A DNA stretch of 64,000 nucleotides. Origin: an uncultured Marinobacterium sp. Lineage in GTDB: Bacteria; Pseudomonadota; Gammaproteobacteria; Pseudomonadales; Balneatricaceae. Below, piece after piece: positions 29,864-39,327 of the stretch (positions are counted from its first letter, which is position 1; each line of letters starts with the position of its first letter). A program made the translations under genes and the position numbers. The notes under the pieces are model-generated. The model was given only the letters and a program-made list of their open reading frames with translations, was not told the DNA's origin and ran no database searches. The DNA lies in assembly GCA_947501565.1 (NCBI GenBank), contig CANMWJ010000010.1, positions 1-64,000 of the forward strand, written 5' to 3'.

Positions 29864-29878
29864 GTGACCGCCGGTCAC
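29864..29878. promoter_or_regulatory. TetR operator copy 2 (upstream of RND operon)
   Basis: GTGACCGCCGGTCAC is a perfect 15-bp palindrome with a central base, 28 bp before the adaptor start. Its TGACCG/CGGTCA arms match the operator at 29131-29143. Confidence 0.75.
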
Positions 29879-29906
29879 ATCGCGAACCATGGTCACAGGA
29901 AGAAAA

Positions 29907-31001
29907 ATGAACCGATCAGTCTTGTCCGCCCTTGTTGTAGTGGCGGGATTATCTGTGTGGATGTTCTCGGGGATGGATTCTCAGGCTGAGGATGCCGTTA
30001 CGAAACCGGTTACAACCCAGAGCGTGGAAACCATGAAGGTTCAGGTGATCCACTCCACCGCTCAGCCGGTGCAGCGCCTGGTCAGTGTGCAGGGGCAGGT
30101 TGAGGCGTCACGGATGGTGAAGCTGAAGGCCGAGATCGACGGCCGGGTGGAAACATTGCCCGTGGCGGAAGGTGCGCGTGTGACTGCGGGTACTCAACTG
30201 ATCCAACTGGCGGAGGAGTACCGTCCGGCGCAGCTGGCGGAAGCCAAAGCCCGTCTGAGAAAAGCACAGAGTGATCTGGACGCGGGCAGGAAACTACAGA
30301 AAAAAGGCCTGCAGGCAGAGAACCGCATTGTTGAGTATCAGGCTGCGGTAGAGTCAGCCCGTGCCCAACTGGCGCAGATCCGTTACCAACTGGCGCACAC
30401 GCGTATCGAAGCACCGTTTGCAGGTGTGGTAAATCGCCGCATTGTGGAGCAGGGCGATTTTGTCGAACGCGGCCACGAAGTGATTGAGCTGGTGGATGAT
30501 GAGCAGCTGATTGTAACCGGTCAGGTGCCGCAGCACTACGCCAGTGGTCTGAACGCTGGACAGTCGGTGGGTATCAAACTGGTTAACGGTGAAAAACTGA
30601 GCGGTACGTTGAAATTTGTCTCCGCGACAGCCGATGCCGAGACCCGCAGTTTCCGGGTTGAAGTGGCTCTGGATAATACAAAACACCGTCGTCTGATCGG
30701 CCTGAGTGCCACCTTGCAGCTGCCAGTGGCGGAGCTGAGCGGACACTGGGTGCCGGGATCAGTATTGGGTTTAAGCACCGACGGTTTGTTGCAGGTGAAA
30801 ACGCTGGATGCTCATGACCGCGTTGAGATCCGCACCGTTGAACTGATTCGCGCCGACCGGGATGGCTTCTGGGTCAGCGGTCTACCGAAAGGTGTGGTGC
30901 TGGTCAGCGTAGGTCAGCACTTTGTCGGCAAAGGTGAGCAGGTTGATCCGATCCTGAACGAACAGAACGGGGAGGCTCAGTTCCATGCGCGCCTTGATTA
31001 A
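29907..31001 (+). CDS. RND efflux periplasmic adaptor (membrane fusion protein)
   Basis: A 364-residue adaptor with an N-terminal membrane anchor or signal (VLSALVVVAGLSVWMFSGM). The lipoyl-like part has VEASRMVKLKAEIDGRVETL; a short coiled-coil hairpin follows with heptads from AEAKARLRKAQSDLDAGRKL; then AHTRIEAPFAGVVNRRIVEQ and the beta-barrel. The ATG at 29907 is preferred over one six codons upstream because AGGAAG lies five bases before it. It overlaps the permease gene by 17 bp, so they are coupled. No outer-membrane channel gene is present, so it probably uses a TolC encoded elsewhere. Confidence 0.92.
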   Translation: MNRSVLSALVVVAGLSVWMFSGMDSQAEDAVTKPVTTQSVETMKVQVIHSTAQPVQRLVSVQGQVEASRMVKLKAEIDGRVETLPVAEGARVTAGTQLIQLAEEYRPAQLAEAKARLRKAQSDLDAGRKLQKKGLQAENRIVEYQAAVESARAQLAQIRYQLAHTRIEAPFAGVVNRRIVEQGDFVERGHEVIELVDDEQLIVTGQVPQHYASGLNAGQSVGIKLVNGEKLSGTLKFVSATADAETRSFRVEVALDNTKHRRLIGLSATLQLPVAELSGHWVPGSVLGLSTDGLLQVKTLDAHDRVEIRTVELIRADRDGFWVSGLPKGVVLVSVGQHFVGKGEQVDPILNEQNGEAQFHARLD

Positions 31002-34000
31002 TGCCGCGATCGATCGCAGCCGCACCACGCTGCTGGTACTGCTGTTCCTGTTTATCAGCGGGACGATCTCCTTTATCAGCATCCCCAAAGAATCCGATCC
31101 CGATGTGGCGATCCCGATTATCTACGTTTCCATCCCGTACGATGGCATTTCGCCGGAGGATGCGGTGCGTCTGCTGGTGCGTCCGATGGAGAAGGAGCTG
31201 AAAACCATCGTCGGCATCAAGGAGATGCGCGCGGTAGGTAGCGAAGGCCACGCCTCTGTGACCCTGGAGTTTGATGCAGGCTTTGACAGCGATAAGGCGA
31301 TGGAAGATGTCCGCGCCAAGGTGGATATCGCCAAGGCCAAACTACCCGCTGATACCGATGAGCCCTCTATCCACGAAGTGAACGTGGCGCTGTTTCCGGT
31401 GCTGAATATTGCGCTCTCCGGCAACCTGTCGGAGCGTGTGATGCTGAAGATCGCCCGCGACCTGAAAGATGAGATTGAAGGTCTGCCGGGTGTATTGGAG
31501 GTTGAGATCGGCGGCAACCGCGATGAGCTGATGGAGGTGTTGGTAGAACCCCAGCTGCTGGAAAGCTACCAGCTCGATTTCGCCGAGGTGCTGACAGCCG
31601 TTTCCAACAATAACCAACTGGTTGCGGCCGGTGCCGTGGATACGGGTAATGGCCGTCAGGTGCTGAAAGTGCCGGGTGTGGTCGAGAGTATCGACGATAT
31701 GCTCAGCATGCCGATCAAAAATAACGGTTCCGATGTGGTGACCATCGCCGACGTGGCGAGTGTACGTAAGACCTTCAAAGACCCGCAGAACTTCGCCCGC
31801 GTCGGCGGTGAAAACGCGATGGTATTGTCGGTAAAGAAAAAGGTCGGCGCCAACATCATCGAAACCATCGAGCAGGTACAGGCGCTGGTGAGTGCACGGC
31901 AGGAATTCTGGCCCGACGGTCTGAAATACGATTACATCACCGACCAGTCGATCCAGATCCGTACCATGCTCAGCGACCTGATGAACAACGTGGTTACCGG
32001 CGTCATTTTGGTAATGGTGATCATTCTCGGTGCGATGGGGTTTCGGTCCTCACTGCTGGTGGGTTTGGCGATTCCCGGTTCCTTCCTCACCGGTATTCTG
32101 GTCATCAACATGATCGGTTACACCCTCAACATCGTTGTGCTGTTCAGTTTGATACTGGTGGTGGGTATGCTGGTGGATGGAGCGATTGTGGTGACGGAGT
32201 TGGCCGATCGTCGCCTGCGTCAGGGGCTTAGCGCCAAGCAGGCGTTCAGTTACGCCGCGTCACGTATGGCGTGGCCGGTAATCGCTGCGACCCTGACCAC
32301 ACTGGTGGTGTTTATGCCGCTGATGTTCTGGCCCGGTGTAATGGGGCAGTTTATGAAGTATCTGCCCGCCACGGTATTGATCTGTCTGACCGCGTCGCTG
32401 GCGATGGCGTTGATCTTTATGCCGGTATTGGGTTCGGTACTGGCACGTAAACGCAAACAGGCGGAAACCGATCCTATTGATGCCGACGAATACGCGCTGC
32501 CAGAAACCGCCTTTAACCGCAGCTACCGCGCCGTCCTGCTGCCACTGCTGAAACATCCGGCGAAGACCCTGCTGGTGGCGCTGGTGATGATCGGCGCAAC
32601 CTACGGGGCCTATGGCACCTACGGTAAGGGCGTTGAGTTCTTCCCGGATGTAGAACCGGATCAGGTGCTGGTGCGCCTGCACGCACGTGGTGACCTGTCG
32701 ATCTACGAGAAGGATGCTCTGCTGCGACAGGTGGAGCAACGGGTGATTGGCACGCCGGGTGTGAAATCCATGTACGCGCAAAGCTTCAACGATGGCGGTT
32801 CCGAGCGGGCTGAAGATGTGGTGGCGGAGATCCAGTTTGAGCTGATGAACTGGCAGCTGCGTCCGAAAGCCAAAGAGATCCTGGCGGAGATGGAGCGCCG
32901 CACGGCGGACCTGCCGGGCATCCAGCTGGAGTATCGTAAGGCGGAGAACGGCCCGGTACAGGGTAAAGCGATGAAGCTGCAGGTGAGCGGTTATACCAGC
33001 GAGCAGATCTTCCCGGTAGTGGCGCAGATCCGCGCCATGATGGACGAGATGGGTGGTTTTGTCGGTGCGGAAGATAACCGTCCGCTGCCGGGTATCGAGT
33101 GGCGCCTTAACGTAGACCGTGAAGAAGCGGGGCGTTACGGCACCAACATCGTTACCGTGGGCAACGCCGTGCAGCTGATCACCAGCGGGATCAAAGTAGC
33201 CGATTACCGCCCGGACAGCTCCGACGAAGAGGTGGATATCCGCGTCCGTTTCCCCGCCGAGAAACGCAATCTGGATCAGCTGATGCAGATGCAGATCCAC
33301 ACCCCTCAAGGTATGGTGCCGCTGGCTAACTTTGTGGAGTTGGAACCAGCACCCAAAACCGGTGTGCTGAACCGTGTCGATAGCCGTCGTGTGGTGACCA
33401 TTCAGGCGGACCCGGCTGAAGGTGTGTTGGTGAATGATCTGGTGGTGAAGCTGCAGGAACGGCTGAAAACGCTGGAGATGTCACCGGAAGTACGTCTGGC
33501 GTTTAAAGGCGAAGACGAGGAACAGGCGGAAACCGGCCAGTTCCTGAGCACCGCATTTACCATCGCGATCTTCCTGATGGCGCTGATCCTGATCACCCAG
33601 TTCAACAGCCTCTATCAGGCGTCACTGGTGCTGTCGGCCATTGTCTTCTCCACTGCCGGAGTGCTCTTGGGGCTGCTGATCGCCGGTCAGCCGTTCGGTA
33701 TTGTAATGGTGGGCGTCGGTATCATTGCGCTGGCGGGTATCGTGGTGAACAACAACATCGTGCTGATCGACTGTTACAACGATCTGCGTCGTCAGGGGCG
33801 TGAACCGGTGATCGCCGCGCTGGAAACCGGTAGCTTGCGCCTACGCCCTGTGCTGCTGACAGCAGTGACCACGGTGCTTGGCCTGATGCCGATGGTGCTG
33901 GCGATGAATATCGATCTGATCAACCGTGGGATCAGCTTCGGAGCGCCTTCAACCCAGTGGTGGACACAGCTGTCGACGGCGATCGCTGGCGGTCTGAGCT

Positions 34001-34131
34001 TTGCCACCATACTGACACTCTTCCTGACGCCGTGTTTGCTGGTGTTAGGGGAGCGCCGCTGGTTGCCGCGTTTTAACTGGACACGTAAAAAGCGTAATGA
34101 GGTAGACGTGGAGCCTGTGCAGGCAGGCTAA
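30985..34131 (+). CDS. RND efflux permease (AcrB/MexB superfamily, HAE-like)
   Basis: A 1,048-residue, 12-helix proton-driven pump with two large periplasmic loops, standard length for the family. It starts NAAIDRSRTTLLVLLFLFIS, has the pore-like INMIGYTLNIVVLFSLILVV with a D-E/T-type proton-relay helix near residue 400 (GMLVDGAIVVTELADRR), and its second half mirrors this at GIIALAGIVVNNNIVLIDCY. The glutamate-free 'NNN' in the second relay helix is typical of the non-AcrB HAE subgroup often annotated 'efflux RND permease'. Substrate unknown; induction by a ligand of the upstream TetR is expected. Confidence 0.93.
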   Translation: MRALINAAIDRSRTTLLVLLFLFISGTISFISIPKESDPDVAIPIIYVSIPYDGISPEDAVRLLVRPMEKELKTIVGIKEMRAVGSEGHASVTLEFDAGFDSDKAMEDVRAKVDIAKAKLPADTDEPSIHEVNVALFPVLNIALSGNLSERVMLKIARDLKDEIEGLPGVLEVEIGGNRDELMEVLVEPQLLESYQLDFAEVLTAVSNNNQLVAAGAVDTGNGRQVLKVPGVVESIDDMLSMPIKNNGSDVVTIADVASVRKTFKDPQNFARVGGENAMVLSVKKKVGANIIETIEQVQALVSARQEFWPDGLKYDYITDQSIQIRTMLSDLMNNVVTGVILVMVIILGAMGFRSSLLVGLAIPGSFLTGILVINMIGYTLNIVVLFSLILVVGMLVDGAIVVTELADRRLRQGLSAKQAFSYAASRMAWPVIAATLTTLVVFMPLMFWPGVMGQFMKYLPATVLICLTASLAMALIFMPVLGSVLARKRKQAETDPIDADEYALPETAFNRSYRAVLLPLLKHPAKTLLVALVMIGATYGAYGTYGKGVEFFPDVEPDQVLVRLHARGDLSIYEKDALLRQVEQRVIGTPGVKSMYAQSFNDGGSERAEDVVAEIQFELMNWQLRPKAKEILAEMERRTADLPGIQLEYRKAENGPVQGKAMKLQVSGYTSEQIFPVVAQIRAMMDEMGGFVGAEDNRPLPGIEWRLNVDREEAGRYGTNIVTVGNAVQLITSGIKVADYRPDSSDEEVDIRVRFPAEKRNLDQLMQMQIHTPQGMVPLANFVELEPAPKTGVLNRVDSRRVVTIQADPAEGVLVNDLVVKLQERLKTLEMSPEVRLAFKGEDEEQAETGQFLSTAFTIAIFLMALILITQFNSLYQASLVLSAIVFSTAGVLLGLLIAGQPFGIVMVGVGIIALAGIVVNNNIVLIDCYNDLRRQGREPVIAALETGSLRLRPVLLTAVTTVLGLMPMVLAMNIDLINRGISFGAPSTQWWTQLSTAIAGGLSFATILTLFLTPCLLVLGERRWLPRFNWTRKKRNEVDVEPVQAG

Positions 34132-34170
34132 AAGCGCATTCAGTTTCAGCCTTCGAAGCGTAAACATCCA

Positions 34171-34199
34171 AAGAACCCAGCCAATTGGCTGGGTTCTTT
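34171..34199 (+). terminator. Terminator of the RND operon
   Basis: AACCCAGCC and GGCTGGGTT form a long palindrome around AATT, with AAAGAA/TTCTTT flanks and a T-rich tail. Located about 40 bp past the pump stop. Confidence 0.85.
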
Positions 34200-34312
34200 C
34201 GTTTTAGCGGTTGCTGAACGGCATTGGTCGATCCGCTCAATTCCCACTCTTAGTCATTCTCTGTTCGCTATCTACCTGATCATTAAAAGGTGATCCAGTT
34301 GAAGTTTGATTT

Positions 34313-34360
34313 TGACATGATGGGTATCATGCGATATTGTTTTTCGCATGATGCATGTCA
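34313..34360. promoter_or_regulatory. Nested inverted repeats upstream of YdcZ-type transporter
   Basis: ATCATGCGA (34326-34334) faces TCGCATGAT (34344-34352) across nine bases, inside a second pair TGACAT (34313-34318) and ATGTCA (34355-34360). It lies about 115 bp before the transporter start and looks like an operator; the regulator is unknown. Confidence 0.5.
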
Positions 34361-34476
34361 TGTGAAATTGCTCTGATACGACGGGGCTGCTTTAAAGCGC
34401 GCTGTTTGGACCTTAACGAAACACACTTGAATGGCGTTGGTGTCACAAAGCGCCTGAACCAAATGGGGATTAGCTT

Positions 34477-34941
34477 ATGAACAATACAGTGGTGTATGCG
34501 CTGTTTATGCTGGTTGCGGGGATCGGTATTCCAACGATGGCAACGCTGAACGGCGGGTTAAGCGGGAAACTGCTGAGCTCTACGCTGGCGACAACGATCT
34601 CACTGGCGGTTGGGTTCACGGCGGCAGTTGCTTACTTGCTGGCGACAGAGGGTGTTCCGGCCAAGTTGTTTCAGGCCGATACGCCGATCTACTACTACCT
34701 TGGCGGTTTCTGCGTTGCCTTTTACATCATCAGCGTGACCTGGATTGCACCGCGATTTGGTGTTTCCAACGCGATCGCCTTTGCGCTTTTAGGGCAGTTG
34801 ATCGCCATGAGTACCATCGATCACTTCGGCTTGCTGGGCGCCCAGCAATACAGCTTAAGTACCCAACGGGTTGTGGGGCTGGCGTTGATGGCGGTTGGGG
34901 TAGTGATGGTGCTCGATAAGGTGACTCCGGCCAGCGCTTAA
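34477..34941 (+). CDS. DMT-superfamily transporter, YdcZ/DUF606 type
   Basis: A 154-residue inner-membrane protein with five hydrophobic helices, the short four/five-TM DUF606 form of the drug/metabolite superfamily. It begins VYALFMLVAGIGIPTMATLN, where the family places its first helix and a NG pair, and has YYLGGFCVAFYIISVTWIAP in the middle. Short proteins of this type work as dimers, but no partner gene lies beside it. The substrate is unknown. A nested dyad upstream and a strong terminator downstream mark it as a separate transcription unit. Confidence 0.8.
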   Translation: MNNTVVYALFMLVAGIGIPTMATLNGGLSGKLLSSTLATTISLAVGFTAAVAYLLATEGVPAKLFQADTPIYYYLGGFCVAFYIISVTWIAPRFGVSNAIAFALLGQLIAMSTIDHFGLLGAQQYSLSTQRVVGLALMAVGVVMVLDKVTPASA

Positions 34942-34985
34942 CCGCTCGAGCAAGTTTAGGTAGAGCTGCATCCACAAGCAGAATT

Positions 34986-35013
34986 AACCCAGCCCAGTGG
35001 CTGGGTTCTTTTT
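34986..35013. terminator. Bidirectional terminator between ydcZ-type and GST genes
   Basis: AACCCAGCC and GGCTGGGTT pair around a CAGT loop, with CTTTTTT on the plus side. Its stem closely resembles the terminator at 34171. Confidence 0.8.
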
Positions 35014-35035
35014 TATAAGTGAGCGCCAGACTAAT

Positions 35036-35680
35036 TTAGCCCTTCTTCAGCACCGCCTGACCGGAAGGACGCGCCTGCATCCGTTCGGTGTAGTTTCTTA
35101 ATGCAGAACCTGACGGCAGCAGTTTCTGCCCGTTGGGCGTACCGACCAGGTAATCCAGCATCGGCGTGAGGATCGCATCGGCATAGCTGTAGCGGTCACC
35201 ACAGATAAAGTCGTTTTCACTTAGCTGCTGCGCGACGATTGCCAACATCTGGATCACGTCCGGTTCCGCCGCTGCGACTTTATCCATCCGTACCTGGCCG
35301 TCAGGGCCTTTCGGGAAGGCGAACTCCAGCAGATACTTACGTACGATGGCGCTGTCCACGTAGATCGACAGGGCTGCAGCCCACTGGTCCACCTTGGCTT
35401 TTTCGTAGCTTTCCTCCGGTTGCAGGGCGGGACCATCAAAATTGGCGTCCAGATAGCGGCAGATCGTCGCAGTTTCGAACAGTTTCCGCTCGCCGTGGAG
35501 CAGGGCGGGTATCTTGCCGAACGGGTGATATGTCAAGTGGGTCTCATCGCGCAGGCTGAGCGCCTGGCCATCCACTTCGAATTTTGTCTCGTAACTGATC
35601 CCTTTCTCTTGACAGCACAGCATTACCGAACGCACGAAGGTGCTGAAAGCAGGGCCGAGAATCTGTACCTGAGCAGACAT
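35036..35680 (-). CDS. Glutathione S-transferase family protein
   Basis: A 214-residue cytosolic enzyme. The N-terminal thioredoxin-like domain has AFSTFVRSVMLCCQEKGISY, where Ser or nearby residues would activate glutathione, and PFGKIPALL followed by ETATICRYLD, the glutathione-binding loop. The C-terminal domain is all-helical and contains YSYADAILTPMLDYL. ATG 35680 has AAGGA nine bases upstream. It is divergent from a TetR gene 136 bp away, which probably represses it. Confidence 0.9.
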   Translation of the reverse strand: MSAQVQILGPAFSTFVRSVMLCCQEKGISYETKFEVDGQALSLRDETHLTYHPFGKIPALLHGERKLFETATICRYLDANFDGPALQPEESYEKAKVDQWAAALSIYVDSAIVRKYLLEFAFPKGPDGQVRMDKVAAAEPDVIQMLAIVAQQLSENDFICGDRYSYADAILTPMLDYLVGTPNGQKLLPSGSALRNYTERMQARPSGQAVLKKG

Positions 35681-35816
35681 GATGGTGATTCCTTTTACGT
35701 TGTTGGTTTTAGGATTGCCTTTATCTTTCATGCTAGTGGGAACGACAATATGTTAAAGAACATATTCTGGTTGTTGCGTACCATGAAGTTACGCCATGAA
35801 TCGAAGCGAGAGAACC

Positions 35817-36377
35817 ATGCCCTGGAGCCCCGAACAGAAACAGCAAAGTCGCGAACGTATCCTCGCCAGCGCGGCAAAGTTATTTACCCGGCAGGGGTTT
35901 GATCATGTCGGGATCAACGAGGTGATGGTCGACGCGGGGATGACGCGCGGTGCCTTCTATGCGCACTTCTCCTCCAAGGCGGAGTTGTACGCAGAGTCGA
36001 TCGGTACCGCGGCACGAGCGGCGCACAGCCGTGCCCGGGAGGCGATGAACGACGAGTTTGATCTGGATACCGTTGTACGCGGGTATCTGAGCGAAGCGCA
36101 TCGCAGTGGTGAGCAGATCAACTGTCCGCTGGCGTTGCTGATCACCGATATCGGTCAGCGTGACGATAAAGTACGCGAAGCCTATACACGGGTATTTCGG
36201 GGGTTTGTTGGTCTGATCGACGAAAATAGCGCTAAAGGGGAGGCTATTTCACAAGAAGCGTTGCAGAAGGCGGTGCTGATGGTGGGTGGCCTGGCGATCT
36301 CGCGAGCGCTCAATGATGACCAGTTAGCCGCGCAGTTGCTGGATGCGTGTCGGGGTGGGGTGTTAAAGAATTCTTAA
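35817..36377 (+). CDS. TetR-family regulator
   Basis: A 186-residue regulator with the helix-turn-helix RERILASAAKLFTRQGFDHV then GMTRGAFYAHFSSKAELYAE. The ligand domain follows. A methionine seven codons upstream is possible, but MPWSPEQKQQSRERIL is the more typical beginning and GCGAGAG lies nearer to it. Divergent orientation with the GST gene suggests it controls that gene, perhaps in response to an electrophile; NemR-like regulators do this, though identity with NemR is not claimed. Confidence 0.9.
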   Translation: MPWSPEQKQQSRERILASAAKLFTRQGFDHVGINEVMVDAGMTRGAFYAHFSSKAELYAESIGTAARAAHSRAREAMNDEFDLDTVVRGYLSEAHRSGEQINCPLALLITDIGQRDDKVREAYTRVFRGFVGLIDENSAKGEAISQEALQKAVLMVGGLAISRALNDDQLAAQLLDACRGGVLKNS

Positions 36378-36436
36378 ACCAAGACATGCCGCGCCGATCA
36401 CCCCGTAGGCCGGAAACAGGGTGACCGGCGTGACGG

Positions 36437-38170
36437 CTAACGCCGCCGTGCCAGCATGTTCAGGATCTCTCTGAAGACACTGTTCTCCAGAGTTTCTGGC
36501 AGGTCGAGGGCCAGACTGTTGCGGTAGTAAGGGCTGAGGTCGAGGCCGAAACCCAAGGCGTAAAGCTCCAGATCGCCGCGCGCTTCCAGCATTGCCGTTA
36601 CCAGCTTGAGGTGATTATCGAGATAATCCGGTTCGTTGGTTTGGTTGGTGGCGGTCTCCATCGGGCAGCCGTCGGAAAGTACGATCAGGATACGACGCTC
36701 CTCCGGTCGGCCCACCATACGCTCGGCGGCCCAGAGCAGGGCTTCACCGTCGATGCCTTCTTTGAAGATATCCGGTTTGAGCATCGCGCTGATATTTTTG
36801 CGCGCCTGCCGCATCTTGGTATCAGCATCCTTGTAGACGATATGCTCCAGCTCGCTCAGGCGGCCTGGGTTAGGCTGTTTGCCTTCTCCCATCCAGCGTT
36901 TGTAGAGCTTGCCGCCCTGCCAGCTACGGGTGGTAAAGCCGAGGATCTCGGTGCTGGCACCGGCTTGTTCCAGCGCGCGGCACATAATCTCGATCAGCGT
37001 CGCGATCTGGCCGATATGCTCCTTCATCGAACCGGAGTTGTCCATCAGGAAGGTGACCAGGCACTTGTTGTGAGGCTGGTAACGCTCCTTGCGGAACAAC
37101 TGACGGAAATCGGGGGAGGTGACCAGTGTGCTCAGACGCCGGGCGTCCAGATAACCTTCCTCTTCGCCGAAGTTCCAGCCGTCCAGCTCCGGTGCGGAGA
37201 GAATCATCGCCAGATCCCGGGCCAGACGCGGGATATTTACCCCCTGGCCTTTGATCAGCTCGTCCAGCTGGGTACGCAGTTTTTTGCGCAGGAAGGAGAC
37301 CACCAGTTTCTCGGCGTCGATTACCCGGTCGTTCTCGTTGGAGTAAACCTTGTAACCGTCTAACGCGTCCATCAGGTCGCGGTAGCGCTTGCGGTTGGAC
37401 TGGGTGGCCTGACCCGGCATCTCGCCGTTCTCGTCGTTCTCCGGGTAGAGGATCAGACCGAAGTTACGCACCGCTTCGTCCGCTTTGGACTCGCGGCTAT
37501 CGTCGTCTTCATCCTCGTCGTCCAGCTGGCTCACCAGTTCGTCGATCACCTGGATCAGTTCCAGCGCACTTTCGCCGAACTTAGCCTGATCATGAATGTT
37601 ACGTTTCATGCCGACCAGCGCGCCACCGATATGGGGCGCGAGCATCATACGGTGCGGTTCGATCAGCCCCTCGGTGGCTTCATTCACCGGCTGACCGGAC
37701 AAGCGTGACCAGACCACCTGCGCCACGGTGTACACCAGCAGGCCGACATGGTTTTCGGTCATATTGGAAGCACAGAACTCCGCGCACCAGGCTTTGTAGC
37801 GGTAATCCAGGTTCTTCTGTGCGCCGGGATGGCGGCTGTCCACCAGAGTTTCTACGCGCAGCTGCTCCAGTAGCTCAAACAACAGCTGACCGACCGGTGA
37901 TTCCGGCATCATCTGCTGATGCAGTTCGGCGTTGCTGTGTTTCAGGCGCAGGGCGATACCGTCGGCCGCACCACGGAAGGAGGTGAAATCATCCTTCTCC
38001 AGATCCGGTTTCAGATGCGGCGCGCGGATACCGGACGGACGGCCATTCACCTCGGGGCGGCGGCCCCGGTAGGCAAAACGGCGCTCGCCGGAGAGGGCGC
38101 GTACGGACGCGCCGCACAGCTCCTCTACCTGCTGCTGCAGTTTCTCCTGACGCGGCTGATTATTGGCCAT
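36437..38170 (-). CDS. CobT-like VWA-domain protein of an AAA/VWA pair
   Basis: A 577-residue protein annotated in databases as CobT-like. The C-terminal von Willebrand A domain has the metal site D377-N-S379-G-S381 (LMDNSGSMKEH). The middle has an acidic run, SQLDDEDEDDDSRES (214-228). The N-terminal region is helical. In cobalamin synthesis CobT teams with AAA protein CobS and CobN to insert cobalt, but no CobN or other cobalamin gene is here, so the pair is more likely a MoxR/VWA-type chaperone system for another protein. Its start overlaps the end of the AAA gene by 11 bp. Confidence 0.85.
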   Translation of the reverse strand: MANNQPRQEKLQQQVEELCGASVRALSGERRFAYRGRRPEVNGRPSGIRAPHLKPDLEKDDFTSFRGAADGIALRLKHSNAELHQQMMPESPVGQLLFELLEQLRVETLVDSRHPGAQKNLDYRYKAWCAEFCASNMTENHVGLLVYTVAQVVWSRLSGQPVNEATEGLIEPHRMMLAPHIGGALVGMKRNIHDQAKFGESALELIQVIDELVSQLDDEDEDDDSRESKADEAVRNFGLILYPENDENGEMPGQATQSNRKRYRDLMDALDGYKVYSNENDRVIDAEKLVVSFLRKKLRTQLDELIKGQGVNIPRLARDLAMILSAPELDGWNFGEEEGYLDARRLSTLVTSPDFRQLFRKERYQPHNKCLVTFLMDNSGSMKEHIGQIATLIEIMCRALEQAGASTEILGFTTRSWQGGKLYKRWMGEGKQPNPGRLSELEHIVYKDADTKMRQARKNISAMLKPDIFKEGIDGEALLWAAERMVGRPEERRILIVLSDGCPMETATNQTNEPDYLDNHLKLVTAMLEARGDLELYALGFGLDLSPYYRNSLALDLPETLENSVFREILNMLARRR

Positions 38171-39155
38171 CTGCCATAACTCCAGCCGCCTGATGCGCCC
38201 AGGATTCGGTCAATTCTTCGTCGAAGCAGCGCTGGAAGAACTCAGCAATCATCGGACGTTCGATCTCGTCGCACTTGTTGAGGAACGACAGGCGGAAGGC
38301 GATCGCAGGATCACGGAAGATCTCGATGTTCTCCGCCCAGGAGATCACGGTACGTGGTGACATCAGGGTGGAGATGTCGCCCCCTGCAAAACTGTTACGG
38401 GTCATATCCGCCACGGCGATCATGGAGCGTACCAGCTCGGCACCGGAGTCGGTGTTCAGGCTCGGCACACGTGCCTGCACGATCTTCACTTCGTCGTCGG
38501 TCGGCAGGTAGTTCAGGGTGGTCACGATGTTCCAGCGGTCCATCTGCGCCTGGTTCACCATCTGGGTGCCGTGGTAGAGACCAGTGCTGTTACCCAGACC
38601 GATGGTGTTGGAGGTGGCGAACAGACGGAACTGGCTGTGCGGGTGGATCACCTCGTTCTGATCGAGCAGGGTGAACTTACCGTCACGCTCCAGAATACGC
38701 TGGATAACGAACATTACGTCGGGACGACCGGCATCGAACTCGTCAAAGATCAGTGCAGTCGGACGACGCAGCGCCCAAGGCACGATACCTTCCTGGAATT
38801 CGGTTACCTGCTTGCCGTCGCGCAGGACGATGGTGTCTTTACCTACCAGATCCAGACGGCTGATGTGGCCGTCAAGGTTGATACGTACACACGGCCAATT
38901 CAGGCGCGCTGCGACCTGTTCGATATGGGTGGATTTACCGGTACCGTGCAGGCCCTGAACCATCACACGGCGGTCGCGGCTGAAACCGGCCAGAATCGCC
39001 AGTGTCACTTCCGGATTAAACTGATACGCCGTATCAATCTCAGGAACGTGATCATCGCGCTCGCTGAACGCCGGTACCTTCAGATCGGTATCGATGCCAA
39101 ACACCTCACGCACGGAGATCATGATATCCGGCTGATCCACCTTAATATCGGACAT
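38160..39155 (-). CDS. CobS-like AAA+ ATPase
   Basis: A 331-residue AAA+ ATPase of the MoxR/CobS group. Walker A is GLHGTGKST (68-76) and Walker B is IFDEFD (136-141), with sensor-1 asparagine in LFATSN. The product should form a hexameric ring with the VWA partner encoded next, coupled by an 11-bp overlap, to remodel or metallate a client protein. The client is unknown. Name CobS is used only as a family label. Confidence 0.9.
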   Translation of the reverse strand: MSDIKVDQPDIMISVREVFGIDTDLKVPAFSERDDHVPEIDTAYQFNPEVTLAILAGFSRDRRVMVQGLHGTGKSTHIEQVAARLNWPCVRINLDGHISRLDLVGKDTIVLRDGKQVTEFQEGIVPWALRRPTALIFDEFDAGRPDVMFVIQRILERDGKFTLLDQNEVIHPHSQFRLFATSNTIGLGNSTGLYHGTQMVNQAQMDRWNIVTTLNYLPTDDEVKIVQARVPSLNTDSGAELVRSMIAVADMTRNSFAGGDISTLMSPRTVISWAENIEIFRDPAIAFRLSFLNKCDEIERPMIAEFFQRCFDEELTESWAHQAAGVMADGQ

Positions 39156-39327
39156 AGTACTGTTATCCCACTTAATCTTATTGTTGGCTCCAGTCTAGGG
39201 GATCGCGCCAGATTGCCACGGAGCCAGATTCCCCCTTTCGTTGTATCCAGTTGGACCCAAATATGTTGAGCATTGGGCGAAAAGGGGACGGATTTATTTT
39301 CTATATATAAATCTGTCCCGTTATTCA

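Noticed and set aside
36611-37363. 250-codon plus-strand frame opposite the CobT-like gene
   Set aside because: Shadow of the minus-strand gene with no start signal; the real gene has a VWA metal site.
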